Source: Cryptomeria japonica (taxonomy: Eukaryota > Streptophyta > Pinopsida > Cupressales > Cupressaceae). Taken from it: a stretch of DNA of 64,000 nt. A program made the translations under genes and the position numbers. The notes beneath the pieces are model-generated. The model did not search any database. It saw nothing but the letters and a program-made list of their open reading frames with translations, and had not been told where the DNA came from. The number at the start of each line of letters is the position of its first letter. Within the stretch, counting starts at the first letter, position 1. The stretch lies in NCBI RefSeq assembly GCF_030272615.1, contig NC_081412.1:39980791-40044790 (forward strand). The letters run 5' to 3'. Positions 47,695 to 58,811 of the stretch are shown piece by piece.

Positions 47695-48425
47695 TGATGG
47701 AAATTGACAGTCAATTGGTTGGTTTCAATATGTTGTCATTGATGACAATATGGCAATTTATTCTGGTTTCATATTTGGGGTTAGTTATGTACCAACAAAT
47801 ACTTCACAGACACTTCACCAACACCGACACCGACACCAACAGGTATCTTCACCAGTTGGAAGGGAAATCCTTGGTTATTGGTAATGCAGGCCAACATGGT
47901 TTAGAATTAGGCTATCGCTATTGGAGGACGACATCATTTGGAGATCTAACTTTGGCAATTGATTTTGATATTCATGTATTTATGCTATTGAGCTGACATG
48001 TTTATTCATATTGTAATTATCTTTCTAAGCTGACACAAGGCATGATAAATTGTAAGGAGTATATAGGTTAGTTTATTAGATCATTTTTGGAATATATATT
48101 GGAAGGAAATAATGAAGGAGATGCAAAATATATAAGATAGATCATGTATTTGTGGATATTTATGTAAAGAGGTATTCCAGTAAGGGTTTAGGGTTTCAGA
48201 CTGGAACATATAGAGTTTAACCAGAATTGTATTCAGGCATAGAAGATTCTATCTTGGTAGTTCAATCATTTCTTTGAATTGTAGTCTAGATTTATATGTA
48301 GTTAGTGAGGCTCTTTTTGTGATTGAGTAGTGTGCTCTAGGTTGTAAGCTTTCCTACAAGTGCATGCCCCTATATTTTGTAATATCTCTTTGTATGGCCA
48401 ATGGATTGATATTGTGGGTCACAAA

Positions 48426-49696
48426 TGTTGGCAATATGAAGGAATTAATTATGTGTTGCATTGATGTTTTGTCATTGATGTCAACACTAGTTGTTATGAT
48501 TAGTTACCGACATACAGATTCTAGTTACTGGTAGAAGAACTAGTGTTACTGACAGAAGGGACTATCAGTTGGACACTACTGACATGTTTGGATCAATGAA
48601 ATATGTTTGGTTTGATGTGTTACATGCTTCTGGAGTATTTTTTGGTTAGTTGGAATTGACTTGATGATCGGATGCTATCATACATTCTAGTAATCCTATA
48701 TCGGTAAGGGTTTAGGGCTTTACCGGTAGAGCTTTTACTAAGAATCTTTGACATGATACATAAGTGGTGTTGGCGCATCTTCTAGATGGAATTTAGAATG
48801 CAGAAGGTGATCTTTGTTCATGCCTCAATTAATTGGAGACATCACTTTGGTGTGGTGGGCCCAAATTAGATCTGGTATCTGTCTAGGTTCTGGACTGGTA
48901 TCAAGTTACGTGTTTCCTACACGTTACTAGGATGATTTATGGATTGGTTAATATTATTTTGGTCTAAAGACAACATGGTATATCATTGTAATATGGATGT
49001 ATGTAATGATCTTATTGTAATATCTTTTAGGTGTTCGACCTAATTGGTTTAGGCCTTAGGGTTTTTATAAATTGATGTAAGATCTCATTGTAGATCATCA
49101 TGGTTATTGTAAAAGGTCATGGTCATGGAATAAAATGTGCAAATAATGTAATAAAATTCAAGCAGGAGATTTGGTCGATCATAGGTGATCAAATTGGGTT
49201 TATGTAAGAGGTAAAAGGCCTCCGGTATTGAGCTTAACCGAGACTGTAATCATGCATGGTAGATGCTATCATTGGTGGTTCATTATTCTGGATTGTTGTA
49301 CAATTATATTGAGGTGGTTATAACCTCTCTGTAGTCAGTGAGAATCCTTTGTAATGAGAAGTACGCTCTAGGCAATGTGCCGTCCTCTATATGCATGCCC
49401 CTTATTGTATCACATACTTTCTGCAGAAGTATTATCTGACTGTGGGTAGGCTTCCCACCGTGGTTTTTCCCTTTATCGAGTTTTCCACATACAAATCATG
49501 GTGTTATGCGGTATGGTTGCATTGTGTTGATTCTATGTTTCATACTTAAGTTTTATTTCTTACCAGTATCTATTTCTTCTATTCCAGTATTAAATGTTTA
49601 TGTGTTTCGATTAAAGGTTTTAAAGTGGTGTGATTAATATAATCTATTGCCAAATGATTCACCCCCCATCTCAGTTGTCCACCGGTTATTCTAACA
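48426..49696 (+). repeat. Element D 5' LTR
   Basis: 1271 bp, TGTTGGCAATATG to GGTTATTCTAACA. It includes CCCACCGTGGTTTTTCCC followed by GAGTTTTCCACATAC, and ATTCACCCCCCATCTCAG near the end. Confidence 0.92.
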
Positions 49697-49697
49697 A

Positions 49698-49709
49698 TTA
49701 GTATCAGAG
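49698..49709 (+). promoter_or_regulatory. Element D primer-binding site
   Basis: TTAGTATCAGAG follows the LTR by one base. It matches the initiator-Met site TTGGTATCAGAG with one G-to-A change. Confidence 0.85.
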
Positions 49710-49754
49710 ATTTGGTTCTCTTTTGCAGAAGCTTAACCACTTGAGATAGATCCT

Positions 49755-50543
49755 ATGACAACTGATAACTCAAATCCACCGACAACTATTTTTAGAAGAG
49801 AAATCCTTAAGCTTTATGGAACAAACTATGGGATATGGAAAATCTGAATGGAGACTCATCTTAGATGTCTTGGAAATGATATTTGGGAGATCACTAAGAA
49901 AGGATATACACCTTATGATTCGACATCTGGCAATCCTTCTCCTGCAGACTTGGAAAAAAATATTAAAAATGATTGCAGAGATAGAGAAGCCTTCTTGTGT
50001 GCACTCACTGATCAACAAATCATGGGATTGACTGATAAATCATCTACTAAGGTTATGTGGGATAAATTGCAAACTTTGAATGAAGGTGACCCTACTGTCA
50101 TAATTGCTACACTTGATGGTTACCGGTAAGATATGAAAACTTTAAGATGGAAGGTAATGAAAGAATTGCTACATTTATGGAAAGAGTAAATGAGATTGTC
50201 ATGGGAATTCAATGTTGTGAAGGATCTCTGAGTGAAGATGAAATAGTTTCTAAAGTTTTGAGAGCCCTACCATTAGCTTAGAAGATGAAGGCTACTGCGA
50301 TTAATGAATTGAGAAAAATGGCAAACATTTCAGTTAACAAAGACATTCTAATTGGGAAATTATTTGCTTTTGAGCTTGAAGAATTTGGACCTTCTGGAGC
50401 TGCAAAGTCTAAACTTTCTTTTAATGCATCATCATCTACCAAAAAAAGTGATTGGAGAGCTCTATATGCATAAGAATTGAAAGGAATGAGGAAAGAGGAT
50501 GTAGAATTTGAGAAACTTGAAGCCTTATGGTGCAGAGGCACCT
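49755..50543 (+). pseudogene. Element D gag, N-terminal part (UBN2-like)
   Basis: ATG at 49755 gives MTTDNSNPPTTIFRREILKL, then YGTNYGIWKI, a TGA, and METHLRCLGNDIWEI. Conserved UBN2 features follow: DREAFLCALTDQQIMGL, VMWDKLQTLNEGD, IATFMERVNEIVMGIQCCEG, DEIVSKVLRALPL. A stop (TAG) and a frameshift near 50128 are present. The frame ends at DVEFEKLEALWCRGT, where an insertion separates it from its zinc knuckle. Confidence 0.85.
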
Positions 50544-51905
50544 AAAGTACAAGAGATAAATGAGTTTAAGAGTCCTTATATCATGTATTAAAATATATTT
50601 GATTCATTTGTGATGTATTTGAGTCTAAATGTAAGGCTATGTGAAGCCATTTATATGACATTGTTAATATTGTTATGTTAAGGTCCTAGTTTGATCAAGA
50701 AGACAAAAATATGAAAGAATGTCTAATAAAGGCTAAAAATCATGTAAAAGGTCTTAAATAGGTTATTTGGACATGTCTAGGGTGATTTTACAAAGTGTGG
50801 AGTCATTTTTATTAAGTGTCATAAAAGTTGTCAAAATGCATAAAAATTGTAAAGCATGAAACAATGCAAAAAGGCATTAAAAGTTGTCAGAAGGAAGATG
50901 AAAGGTCATAAGGGTGGTTAAGTGGTTTCTAACTACCTAGATATGTATAAATATGATGTATTGGTCGAACCAAAATATATGGGAGAGAATAGAGAAAGAG
51001 GAGAACATTTTGGAGCAATTGAGTGAATTTGAATCTCTTATTTTGATTGGTTTTTTTTGTTAAGTTGTTGTTTCCAGGCCTTGTATGGCCATGTACGGCC
51101 TGGAAACCCTGTAATATAGTAATGGTTAGATAGTATATTGAATCCTCTTTCCTATACTTTTGGTTTGATCAATTTTTATTAACTATGGAGGAAGTTATGA
51201 GATTTTTCGTGAAAGTTAGTATTTGCAGATTCAGGATTTCTGAGAACAGTCATAGTGAAATGCGTGGTAAGAACGCATATGGAAGATTAAAGAACTCTAA
51301 TTATATTCATTGGAAAGATATTTGAGTAATATTTCATTTCCTTTTGTTTTGGTTCAATTTCATGATGATTTGTGGAATCTATGACATTTTTAATGAAGAC
51401 TGGTTTTAAACCCTCTTCAATGGAGTTGCAGGAAAAGAGTTGTGATGGTATAATTATTTATGATGGGTAAAAATAAATAGTTTACATATTCAAAAACTAG
51501 ATTCATATATTCTTCAGATGGAATTGGTTTGGTATCATTTGAAATTGTTTTGAGAAAGATATATGATGCCCTAGGCAGGGGTTGGAGTTTTAAATCTGGA
51601 TTATGACAGAGACATGGATCAGAATTTATAGTCTAAAAAATAATTGTTTGGGGAATCAAATGAGATTATCAGACCTTAAGATTTTATAAGATGATAGATA
51701 ATGTAGTTATCTACAAACATTGTATTTTCCAGAAAGTTTGGTTTGGAGTTTTGATTGGTCAAATAATTCAATCTTTAAAGACTGTCTTGAAGACAGCAAT
51801 GTTGTGGTTTTCTTTATAAGTTGCCTTTGTTCAAAGATATTATTGAATGAATGTTGAAAGGATCATAAAGGATCCTATTGATCATTTGGTTTGTAAGATG
51901 CTCTG
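50544..51905. other. Unidentified 1.35-kb insertion in element D gag
   Basis: It separates gag from its zinc knuckle. Both borders carry related sequence (CCTTATGGTGCAGAGGCACC on the left, CCTTATTTGCTAGAAGAGTA on the right). A TATA-like TATGTATAAATATG lies at 50942 and a hairpin with perfect 10-bp arms (TTTCCAGGCC/GGCCTGGAAA) at 51071-51106. No protein domain. A solo LTR or small non-autonomous element is possible. Confidence 0.55.
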
Positions 51906-52615
51906 CATCACCTTATTTGCTAGAAGAGTACCTAAAGGACCGACAGGAAGTAAGTATGAAGGAAAAGCACCTTTTAAATGTTTTGCATGTAATAAGATTG
52001 GTCATTTTGCATCTAGATGTCCTAAAAGGAATGCAAGATTTGAAGAAAGAGTTAAGAAATCATTTAAGCCTAATCAGAACAAATATATATTCAAGAAAAA
52101 CAAACTATGCTACATAACAAATGATGAAGGAGTAAGTGATGACTCAGATGAAGAATCAACAAGAGACTCTACTAGTGGATCCGACAATGGAAAGGAATGG
52201 GTGTTCTATGCTATAAAGGAAGATGAATTGGAATCAGTTATCAAGAATGAGGAAAAGGCCCTGGAAGAAAAAGTTGAAGACAAGGATAAATGGGTAATTG
52301 ATAGTGGATGCTCACATCATATGACTGGAGACAAAAGAATTTTTTTGTCCCTGCAAGAATACAATGGCGGCCAAGTCAGATTTAGAGATGACAAAGCATG
52401 CATGATCAAAGGTAGAGGTATTATTTCTTTGGATGGAAAGCATAATAGTGATAATGTCTACTATGTAGAAGGTTTAAATAATAATCTTTTAAGTGTTGGT
52501 CAATTGGTGGACATGGGATTCCAACTTAGTTCAAAGATAAAAAATGCAAAATCATTAACAGAACTGGCTTGGAGATTGCAACTGGTACTCAGACTAGAGG
52601 TAATATCTTTCATTT
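51906..52615 (+). pseudogene. Element D zinc knuckle and aspartic protease
   Basis: It begins with ARRVPKGPTGSKYEGKAPFK, then the CCHC knuckle CFACNKIGHFASRCPKR. An acidic spacer follows, then the copia protease centre KWVIDSGCSHHMTGDKR and NNLLSVGQLVDMGF. The frame shifts near 52540 into the pre-integrase region. The protease processes the polyprotein. Confidence 0.92.
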
Positions 52616-53420
52616 GAACACTGATGATAAGACATGTTTGATTGCTCATATTTATGAGAGTTGGTTATGGCATAAGAGGTCGTGTCATGTTAATTTTGAT
52701 TGTATTGTTAAGATTAGTTCAACAAAGGCAGTTAGAGATTTACTTAAGATTATAAAGCCTCATAAACCAATATGTAAGGAATGTCAATTGGGAAAGCAAG
52801 TTAGAACTTATTTTAAGAGCATACATGATAAATCTAATGATGTCCTTGATTTGATTCATATTAACTTATGTGGTCTAGCAAGGACCAAAAGCTTTCAAGG
52901 TGATAGATACTTCATGCTAATAATTGACGATTATTCTAGAATGATGTTGGTGACTTTTCTAAGGGAGAAGTATGAAGCTTTTGAGAAATTCAAGATCCTT
53001 AAAGCAATGATTGAAACATAAACTAGATTGAAAATCAAATGTCTGAGATCAGATCAAGGCGGTGAGTTCACTTCTCATGAATTTAACAGTTGTAGTGAGA
53101 TAAATGGAATTAGGAGATAGTTATCTGCACCCCGAACTCCTCAGCAGAATGGAGTAGTGGAAAGGAAGAATAGAACCAATTTGGATGCAACAAGAACTAT
53201 GATGATGGAAGCCAAATTGCCTCACATCTACTGGAGAGAAGCAATAAGCACAATAGTTTACACATTCAACAGATTTTATATCAAAGGTGAAACCGGTAAG
53301 ACTCCTTATGAATTATGGTTTGGACATACACCTACTCTTTAATATTTCAGAATGTTTGGAAGTAAATGTTAGATCAAAAGGGGCATTTCAATTGGGAAGT
53401 TTGATCCTAGATGTGATGAA
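52569..53420 (+). pseudogene. Element D integrase
   Basis: The GAG-pre-integrase finger shows LWHKRSCHVNFDCIVK and ICKECQLGKQ. In the catalytic core, the first Asp, usually in HTDLCGP, is Asn here (IHINLCGLARTKSF). The second Asp is present in LRSDQGGEFTS, and the Glu in PQQNGVVERKNRT. Stops occur after AMIET and near INGIRR and HTPTL. It should be inactive. Confidence 0.92.
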
Positions 53421-55338
53421 GGGATAATGTGATGAAGGGATATTTATTGGATATTCAATTAAGAGAAAAGCATATAGATGTTATAACAAAAGATTGCAGA
53501 AAATTGTAGAGAGCACAAATGTGAAAGTTTATGAGCAATACAAAGATCAATCTATATCATATGATAGAGAACTGATAGTGGAAATGATTATAATTGATTT
53601 GACAATACCTCAACCGGTACAAGATACTGAGACAGTTACATCCGCACAATCAGAAAATTCAACTGTAACTGATGATCAGAACAGGGAACCTGAAGTTCAG
53701 AAGACACCAAGGTATGTAAGATTAAATCACTGGACACAAGAACAAGGGAGTTATGACAAGAAGAAGAATGGCAAATGAAGAGGTATGTCTTATTTCTCAA
53801 ATTAAACCAAAATATTCTATTGAAGCCTATAAAGATAAATATTAGTTAAAGGCTATGGGAGATGAATTAGATCAAATAGAGAAGAATAAGACTTGGACTT
53901 TAGTTCCCCGACCTAAAAATAAAAATGTTATTGGAACTAAATGGGTTTTTAGAAATAGACTAAATGAGGATGGTCAAGTTGTAAGAAACAAGGTTAGACT
54001 GGTTTGTAAAGGATATTCTCAAGTGGAAGGAATTGATTATGGTGAGACATTTGCACCAGTAGGTAGAATTAAAGTTGTTAGACTATTTCTTTCCTATGCA
54101 GCATACAAGAACTATAAGGTCTATCAAATGGATGTTAAATGTTCATTTTTGAATAGTGAACTTGAGGAAGAAGTATACATTGAGTATCCTGGTGGATTTT
54201 CACTGATAGATGACAAAGATATGTTTTACAAGTTAAGGAAAGCCTTATATGGATTGAAACAAGCTCCTAGAGCTTGGTATGCAAGGTTGGATAAATATCT
54301 TTTGAAGCTTTATTTTACTAAGGGAAGTGTCGACAGTAACTTATATTATAAAATCACCCATGATGATATTCTGATTATTGAAGTATCTGTTGATGATATC
54401 ATTTTTGGAGGTGAAGATAAATTATGCATGGAATTCTCTAATAATATGAAGGATGAATTTGAAATGTCTATGATTGGTGAAATGATTTTTTTCTTAGGTT
54501 TGCAGATTACTCAGACTGATAAAGGCATTTTTACCTGTCAAACTAAGTATCTAAGGGAATTGTTGAAGAAGTTTGGTATGGACAATTCTAAACTGGTAAG
54601 TACTGCTATGGTGAAAAGTGAGAAATTATCTATCAAAGACACATCTGCACCCGTAAATTCGAAAAGGTATAAGTCTATGATTGGTGGCTTGTTATATCTA
54701 ACTTAGACTAGACCAGATATTGTGAATGCAGTAAGTATTGTTTCAAGATATCAAATTAATCCTAAAGAAAATCATGAATGTGCAGTAAAGAAGATGTTCT
54801 TTTATTTGCAAGGAACAACAGAATATGGCTTATGGTACTCTAGAGATGATAACTTCACTTTATGTGCATATACAGATTCAGATTGGGAACGAGATACTGA
54901 TGACTGGAAGAGCACTTCTGGTTGTGCTTTATTTCTTGGAAAGAAATTAGTTTCATGGATCAGAAAAAAATAATCATGCATTTCTTTATCTATTGCAGAA
55001 GTTGAATATGTTGCAGCAACAACTAATTGCACATAGGTCTTGTGGATGAAGCAAATGTTGAAGAATATCAAGGTAAATTGTAGTGAACCTATAGTTATCT
55101 ATTGTGATAACTCTGTAGCTATTGACATGTCTAAGAATCCTGTATTTCACTCTAAGACTAAGCACATATCAATAAAATATAACTTTCTGAAGGACAAGGT
55201 GGAAGAAAATGAAGTCAAATTGGTTTATGTGAACACTAAAGAGTAGATTATAAATATATTCACTAAACCGTTGTCTAAGGAATCATTTGAATATTTGAGA
55301 GATAGGTTAGGGGTATCTACCCCTCTGATAGAAAATTA
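53421..55338 (+). pseudogene. Element D reverse transcriptase and RNase H
   Basis: RT motifs: NKTWTLVPRPKNKNVIGTKW, RLVCKGYSQVEGIDYGETF, VYQMDVKCSFLNSELEEEVY, KALYGLKQAPRAWYARLD and the catalytic SVDDIIFGG (usually YVDD). RNase H: CAYTDSDWERDTDDWKSTSG, AEVEYVAA, IYCDNSVAIDMSKNPVFHSK, TKHISIKYNFLKDKV. Stops include LLYLT, IRKK, NCT and TKE positions. The protein ends RLGVSTPLIEN. Confidence 0.92.
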
Positions 55339-55691
55339 ATTGGAGCAGAGAATCAGTCCAATATGCATCATCAGCTTTATCCTTGCTCCAGATTGATGTA
55401 GTGGTGCTACTACTTAGGGGGAGTAGTCAGCTTTGAGATTCATAGGATTTTGATATCTATGTCATATCTTTGGCATTGATGTCAAAGGGGGAGAGATATA
55501 TGATGTGAAAATAATGTCATAATATGTCATATGGAGGAGAGATTCAGATAAGTTTCTGATTGGAATGCACTCCTTGGGAAAGAGTTGCTAGGATTATTTC
55601 AGTTTTTCATTGTTATATTTTCTATGAGAAATTTTTGGCATTTCTTGGCACTTAGATGTTTTATTTTTTCACATCTAGTCTTGCCATCAAT
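55339..55691 (+). other. Element D 3' untranslated region
   Basis: It contains extra polypurine-like blocks (ACTTAGGGGGAGTAGTC near 55412; TGTCAAAGGGGGAGAGATA near 55481) before the true tract. No gene. Confidence 0.6.
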
Positions 55692-55706
55692 GCCAAAGGG
55701 GGAGAT
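55692..55706 (+). promoter_or_regulatory. Element D polypurine tract
   Basis: GCCAAAGGGGGAGAT lies directly before the 3' LTR. Confidence 0.88.
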
Positions 55707-56992
55707 CATTGGCAATATGGAGGAATTGATTATGTGTTGTATTTATGTTTTTTCATTGATGTCAATACTAGCTATTATGATTGGTTACCAGCTGACAAAT
55801 TTCGATTACTGGTAGAAGAACTAGTGTTACCGGCAAAAGGGACCATCAGTTGGACACTACCAACATGTTTGAATCAATGGAATATGTTTAGTTTGATGTG
55901 TTACATGCTTCTGGAGTATGTTTTGGTTAGTTGGTATTGACTTGATGATCAGATGCTATCATACATTCTAGTAAGCCTATACCAGTAAGGGTTTAGGGCT
56001 TTACCGATAGAGCTTTTACTGATAATCTTTGATAGGATGCATAAGTGGTATTAGTGCAGCTTCTAGATGGAATTCTGGATGTAGAAGGTGATCTTTATTC
56101 ATTCCTTGACTGATTGGAGACATCGCTTTGGTGTGGTGGACCCAAATTAGATCCGGTATCTATTCAGGTTATGGACTGGTATCATGTTACGTGTTCCCTA
56201 CACATTACTGGGATGATTTTTGGATTGGTTAATATTGTTTTGGTCTAAAACTGACATGATATATCATTGTAATATGGAAGTATGTGATGATCTTATTGTA
56301 ATATCTTTTAGGTGTTCGACCTAATTGGTTTAGGCCTTAGGGTTTTGATAAATTGATGTAAGATCTCATTGTAGATCATCATGGTTATTGTAAAAGGTCA
56401 TGGTCATGGAATAAAATGTGCAAATAATGTAATATCATTTAGGTAGGAGTTTTGGTCGATCATAGGTGATCAAATTGGGTTATGTAAGAGGTCAAAGGCC
56501 TCTAGTATTGAGGTTAACTGAGACTATAATCAGGTATGGTAGATGTTATCATTGGCAGTTCATTCATATGAATTGTTGTCCAATTATATTAAGGTGGTTA
56601 TAACCTCTTTGCAGTTAGTGAGACTCCTTTGGAATGAGCAATATGCTCTAGGAAGTGTTTCTTTCTGTATGTTCCTTCCTGTATGTGCAGGCCCCTTATT
56701 GTATCACATACTTTCTATAGAAGTATTATTTGACCGTGGGTACGCTTTCCACCATGGTTTTCCCCTTTACTGGGTTTTCCACGTACAAATCATGGTGTTA
56801 TGTGGTATGGTTGCATTGTTGTGATTCTCTGTTGCATACTTAAGTTTTATTGATTACTTGTATCTATTTTTCCTATTCTGGTATTAAATGTTTATGTGCT
56901 CCAGTTAAAGGTTTTAAAGTGGTTTGATTAATATAATTTGTTGACAATTGATTCACCCCCCCCCTAAAAGTTGTCCACCAATTATTCTAACA
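55707..56992 (+). repeat. Element D 3' LTR
   Basis: 1286 bp. The start CATTGGCAATATGG replaces the expected TGTTGGC; the end is ATTATTCTAACA. It diverges from the 5' LTR by roughly 15% near its start. Confidence 0.9.
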
Positions 56993-57284
56993 ACAAATCC
57001 CACCATGGTTTTTCCTCATTGAGGTTTTCCATGTATAATTATTTATGTTATGGTATTCATTTATGGGTTTGGCTCATTAGTTGCATTAATTATTTCTTTT
57101 CTACAGGTACAGTTATACTAGTTGGTGTATGCATGTTTTAATAAGATTAAAATCAATGATTTTGGTACAACACTGATTCAACCCCCCTCTCAGTGTTCTT
57201 GGATTCCAACATTTACACCATTTTTCTCTCTGCTCTCTCCCCCTTTCACATCAATGCGAAAGACATGAATCTGCTAAGATTGAT

Positions 57285-58442
57285 TGTTAGGCCCAATATG
57301 GAAAGCTAATGTACTGAGAGGGGAGGGGTGAATCAGTACTTCAAAACTTTTCTTCAACAATATCTTTACTGTTATGCATAAACCAAAAACTATTGTAACA
57401 TAACATAAAGCTAAAACAAATGAATAACAATCATACATGATTCACTCCATAACACTTATATTTTGGTTAGAGAGAAAAACTGCGGTGGGGATGGCACCCA
57501 CAACTTCACTACTGCAATAATAAAGGATGCTCGGTTAGAGCTACATGTTTAGCTATTTCTGATATCTTACCTTGTTAGGAGTATCAAGATCTATTAGATC
57601 TACCTTGCTAAAGGATTTTACAACACTTAATCTAAATGTTGCACCTAGTTAGAGGCTTTACAATTTATAGACTTGATTAGAGTCTTTTACCCTGTTAAAG
57701 GTTTCTCTATAACTCAAAATATTACAATGAAATTATTACAAATATCTGCAATTTTACATCTGGAATGTTATAGCAGATTCTATGTGCTCAAATAAGATTA
57801 CCTTGCTTATAGCATACCTCGGTAACCCATATAGTAACTCGGTAAACCCTTTTGTTTACTCTGTTCTTTGACTGTTCTTTGAAAACCTTCTCGGTGACCT
57901 CTGTGTCTCTGTAACAGTCATAACACTTAGTGCTTTCTCATATATCACACATGTCTTGCTTCATACACTCATGCACACACACTTAATCCTTGACTCATGT
58001 TGTATAAATAGATCTCTTATGTCGGTGATCCATTCATTGCTTCGATCTTACAAACATGTTTTATCGAATGAATAACCATGTAGAATATTTCATTGGTTAG
58101 ATGACCTCGAAATCATACACAATCTTGAAGTGTAATTTCCACTGTGATAATGGTTCTATGTTCCTCAATCTTGTAACATGTTTCCATATGTATGTCCAGG
58201 TTCAATGAACCCGGTAACACATTTCACTCGGTGTATTTCAATTTGGTGTGTCATCTTTGCTGCTCGGTAGACATGGAATGATACTCGGTAGACAGCTTGG
58301 TGTATACTGGGCTCTGAGACTAGTTTCTTTTATTACCGACTGCATTGTGCATACCGACTGAATATTTTGGTAGTAGTAACTGACTAGAGTATATAGAATG
58401 ACTTTGGATATAAAACTAATGGAAACTTGATAAGTAGTAACA
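57285..58442 (-). repeat. Element E 3' LTR
   Basis: Minus-strand ends are TGTTACTACTTATC and TTGGGCCTAACA; TTCACCCCTCCCCTCTCAGT lies near the end. The polypurine tract AAAAGGGGAGATT precedes it at 58443-58455. Confidence 0.8.
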
Positions 58443-58455
58443 ATCTCCCCTTTTG

Positions 58456-58811
58456 ACAATAGTTGAGATGTTTGACAAAACTACTTTCAAAGTCATAACT
58501 CAAAAATCTATATACTTACAAAATTTTGACAAAAACTGATAGTATATACATTTGTCAATGAAATAGTATATTCAGATATACTCCCCTTATCAATATACTG
58601 TACAAAACTCTGATTTTGCATGCTCGATGATCAATGTTCTGTAATCACTGTTGCTCTTGTTCTGTGCTTACTGTTCTGTTCACTGCTCGGTATACTCTGC
58701 TCTTGGATACTCTGCTCAGTCTGCTAGGTATACTCCCCCTGTATACTACACTCCTTTTGTTTGATACTATACTTTGAATACTATATCACTCCCCCTTTTT
58801 GACAAACATCA
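58456..58811 (-). other. Element E 3' untranslated region
   Basis: No gene. Repeated CTCGGTATACTCTGCT-like words occur at about 58685-58745. Extra polypurine-like blocks appear as CTCCCC/CTCCCCC runs at 58580, 58734 and 58790. Confidence 0.5.

Larger units (their letters stand above)
48426..56992 (+). mobile_element. Element D: full-length Ty1/copia retrotransposon, decayed
   Basis: TSD ACAAA occurs at 48421-48425 and 56993-56997. LTRs are 48426-49696 and 55707-56992. Domain order gag, protease, integrase, RT, RNase H defines copia. About 28 of the first 180 LTR positions differ, so it is old. Stops, frameshifts and a 1.35-kb insertion in gag make it inactive. It sits inside the right LTR of element C. 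Confidence 0.93.
22835..57211 (+). mobile_element. Element C: non-autonomous LTR element with ORF1 and ORF2, split by CACTA and D
   Basis: TSD TTTAC occurs at 22830-22834 and 57212-57216. The left LTR is 22835-23748; the right LTR is 47695-48420 plus 56993-57211. Without the nested CACTA (28624-47530) and D (48426-56992) the element is about 6.9 kb, of which about 5 kb is internal. It has an iMet-type primer site and a polypurine tract but no protease, integrase or RT. It encodes a coiled-coil/zinc-knuckle ORF1 and a large ORF2 of unknown function, the same pair as element E. The LTRs differ at about 14 of the first 130 positions, so the insertion is old. Confidence 0.85.
47695..57211 (+). 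repeat. Element C 3' LTR, split by element D
   Basis: It starts TGATGGAAATTGACAG. A 12-bp unit (ACACCGACACCG) is expanded relative to the left LTR. It runs to 48420, is interrupted by D, resumes at 56993 and ends TTGGATTCCAACA at 57211. The TTTAC target duplication follows. Confidence 0.88.
21573..57284 (-). mobile_element. Element B: copia-like element, 3' end only, interrupted by C and E
   Basis: Only the 3' LTR (21573-22718) and short internal pieces (22719-22834 and 57217-57284) belong to B. Those pieces flank element C and are joined by its TTTAC target duplication. Both carry polypurine-like blocks. No coding sequence of B is visible; the rest would lie beyond E, outside the window. 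Whether E inserted into B or truncated it cannot be seen. Confidence 0.6.

Noticed and set aside
50544-51905. Reading the D gag insertion as an intron (GT...AG ends)
   Set aside because: Copia gag is not normally spliced here, the GT and AG contexts are weak, and a TATA-like box and hairpin fit an inserted element better; kept only as an open question.
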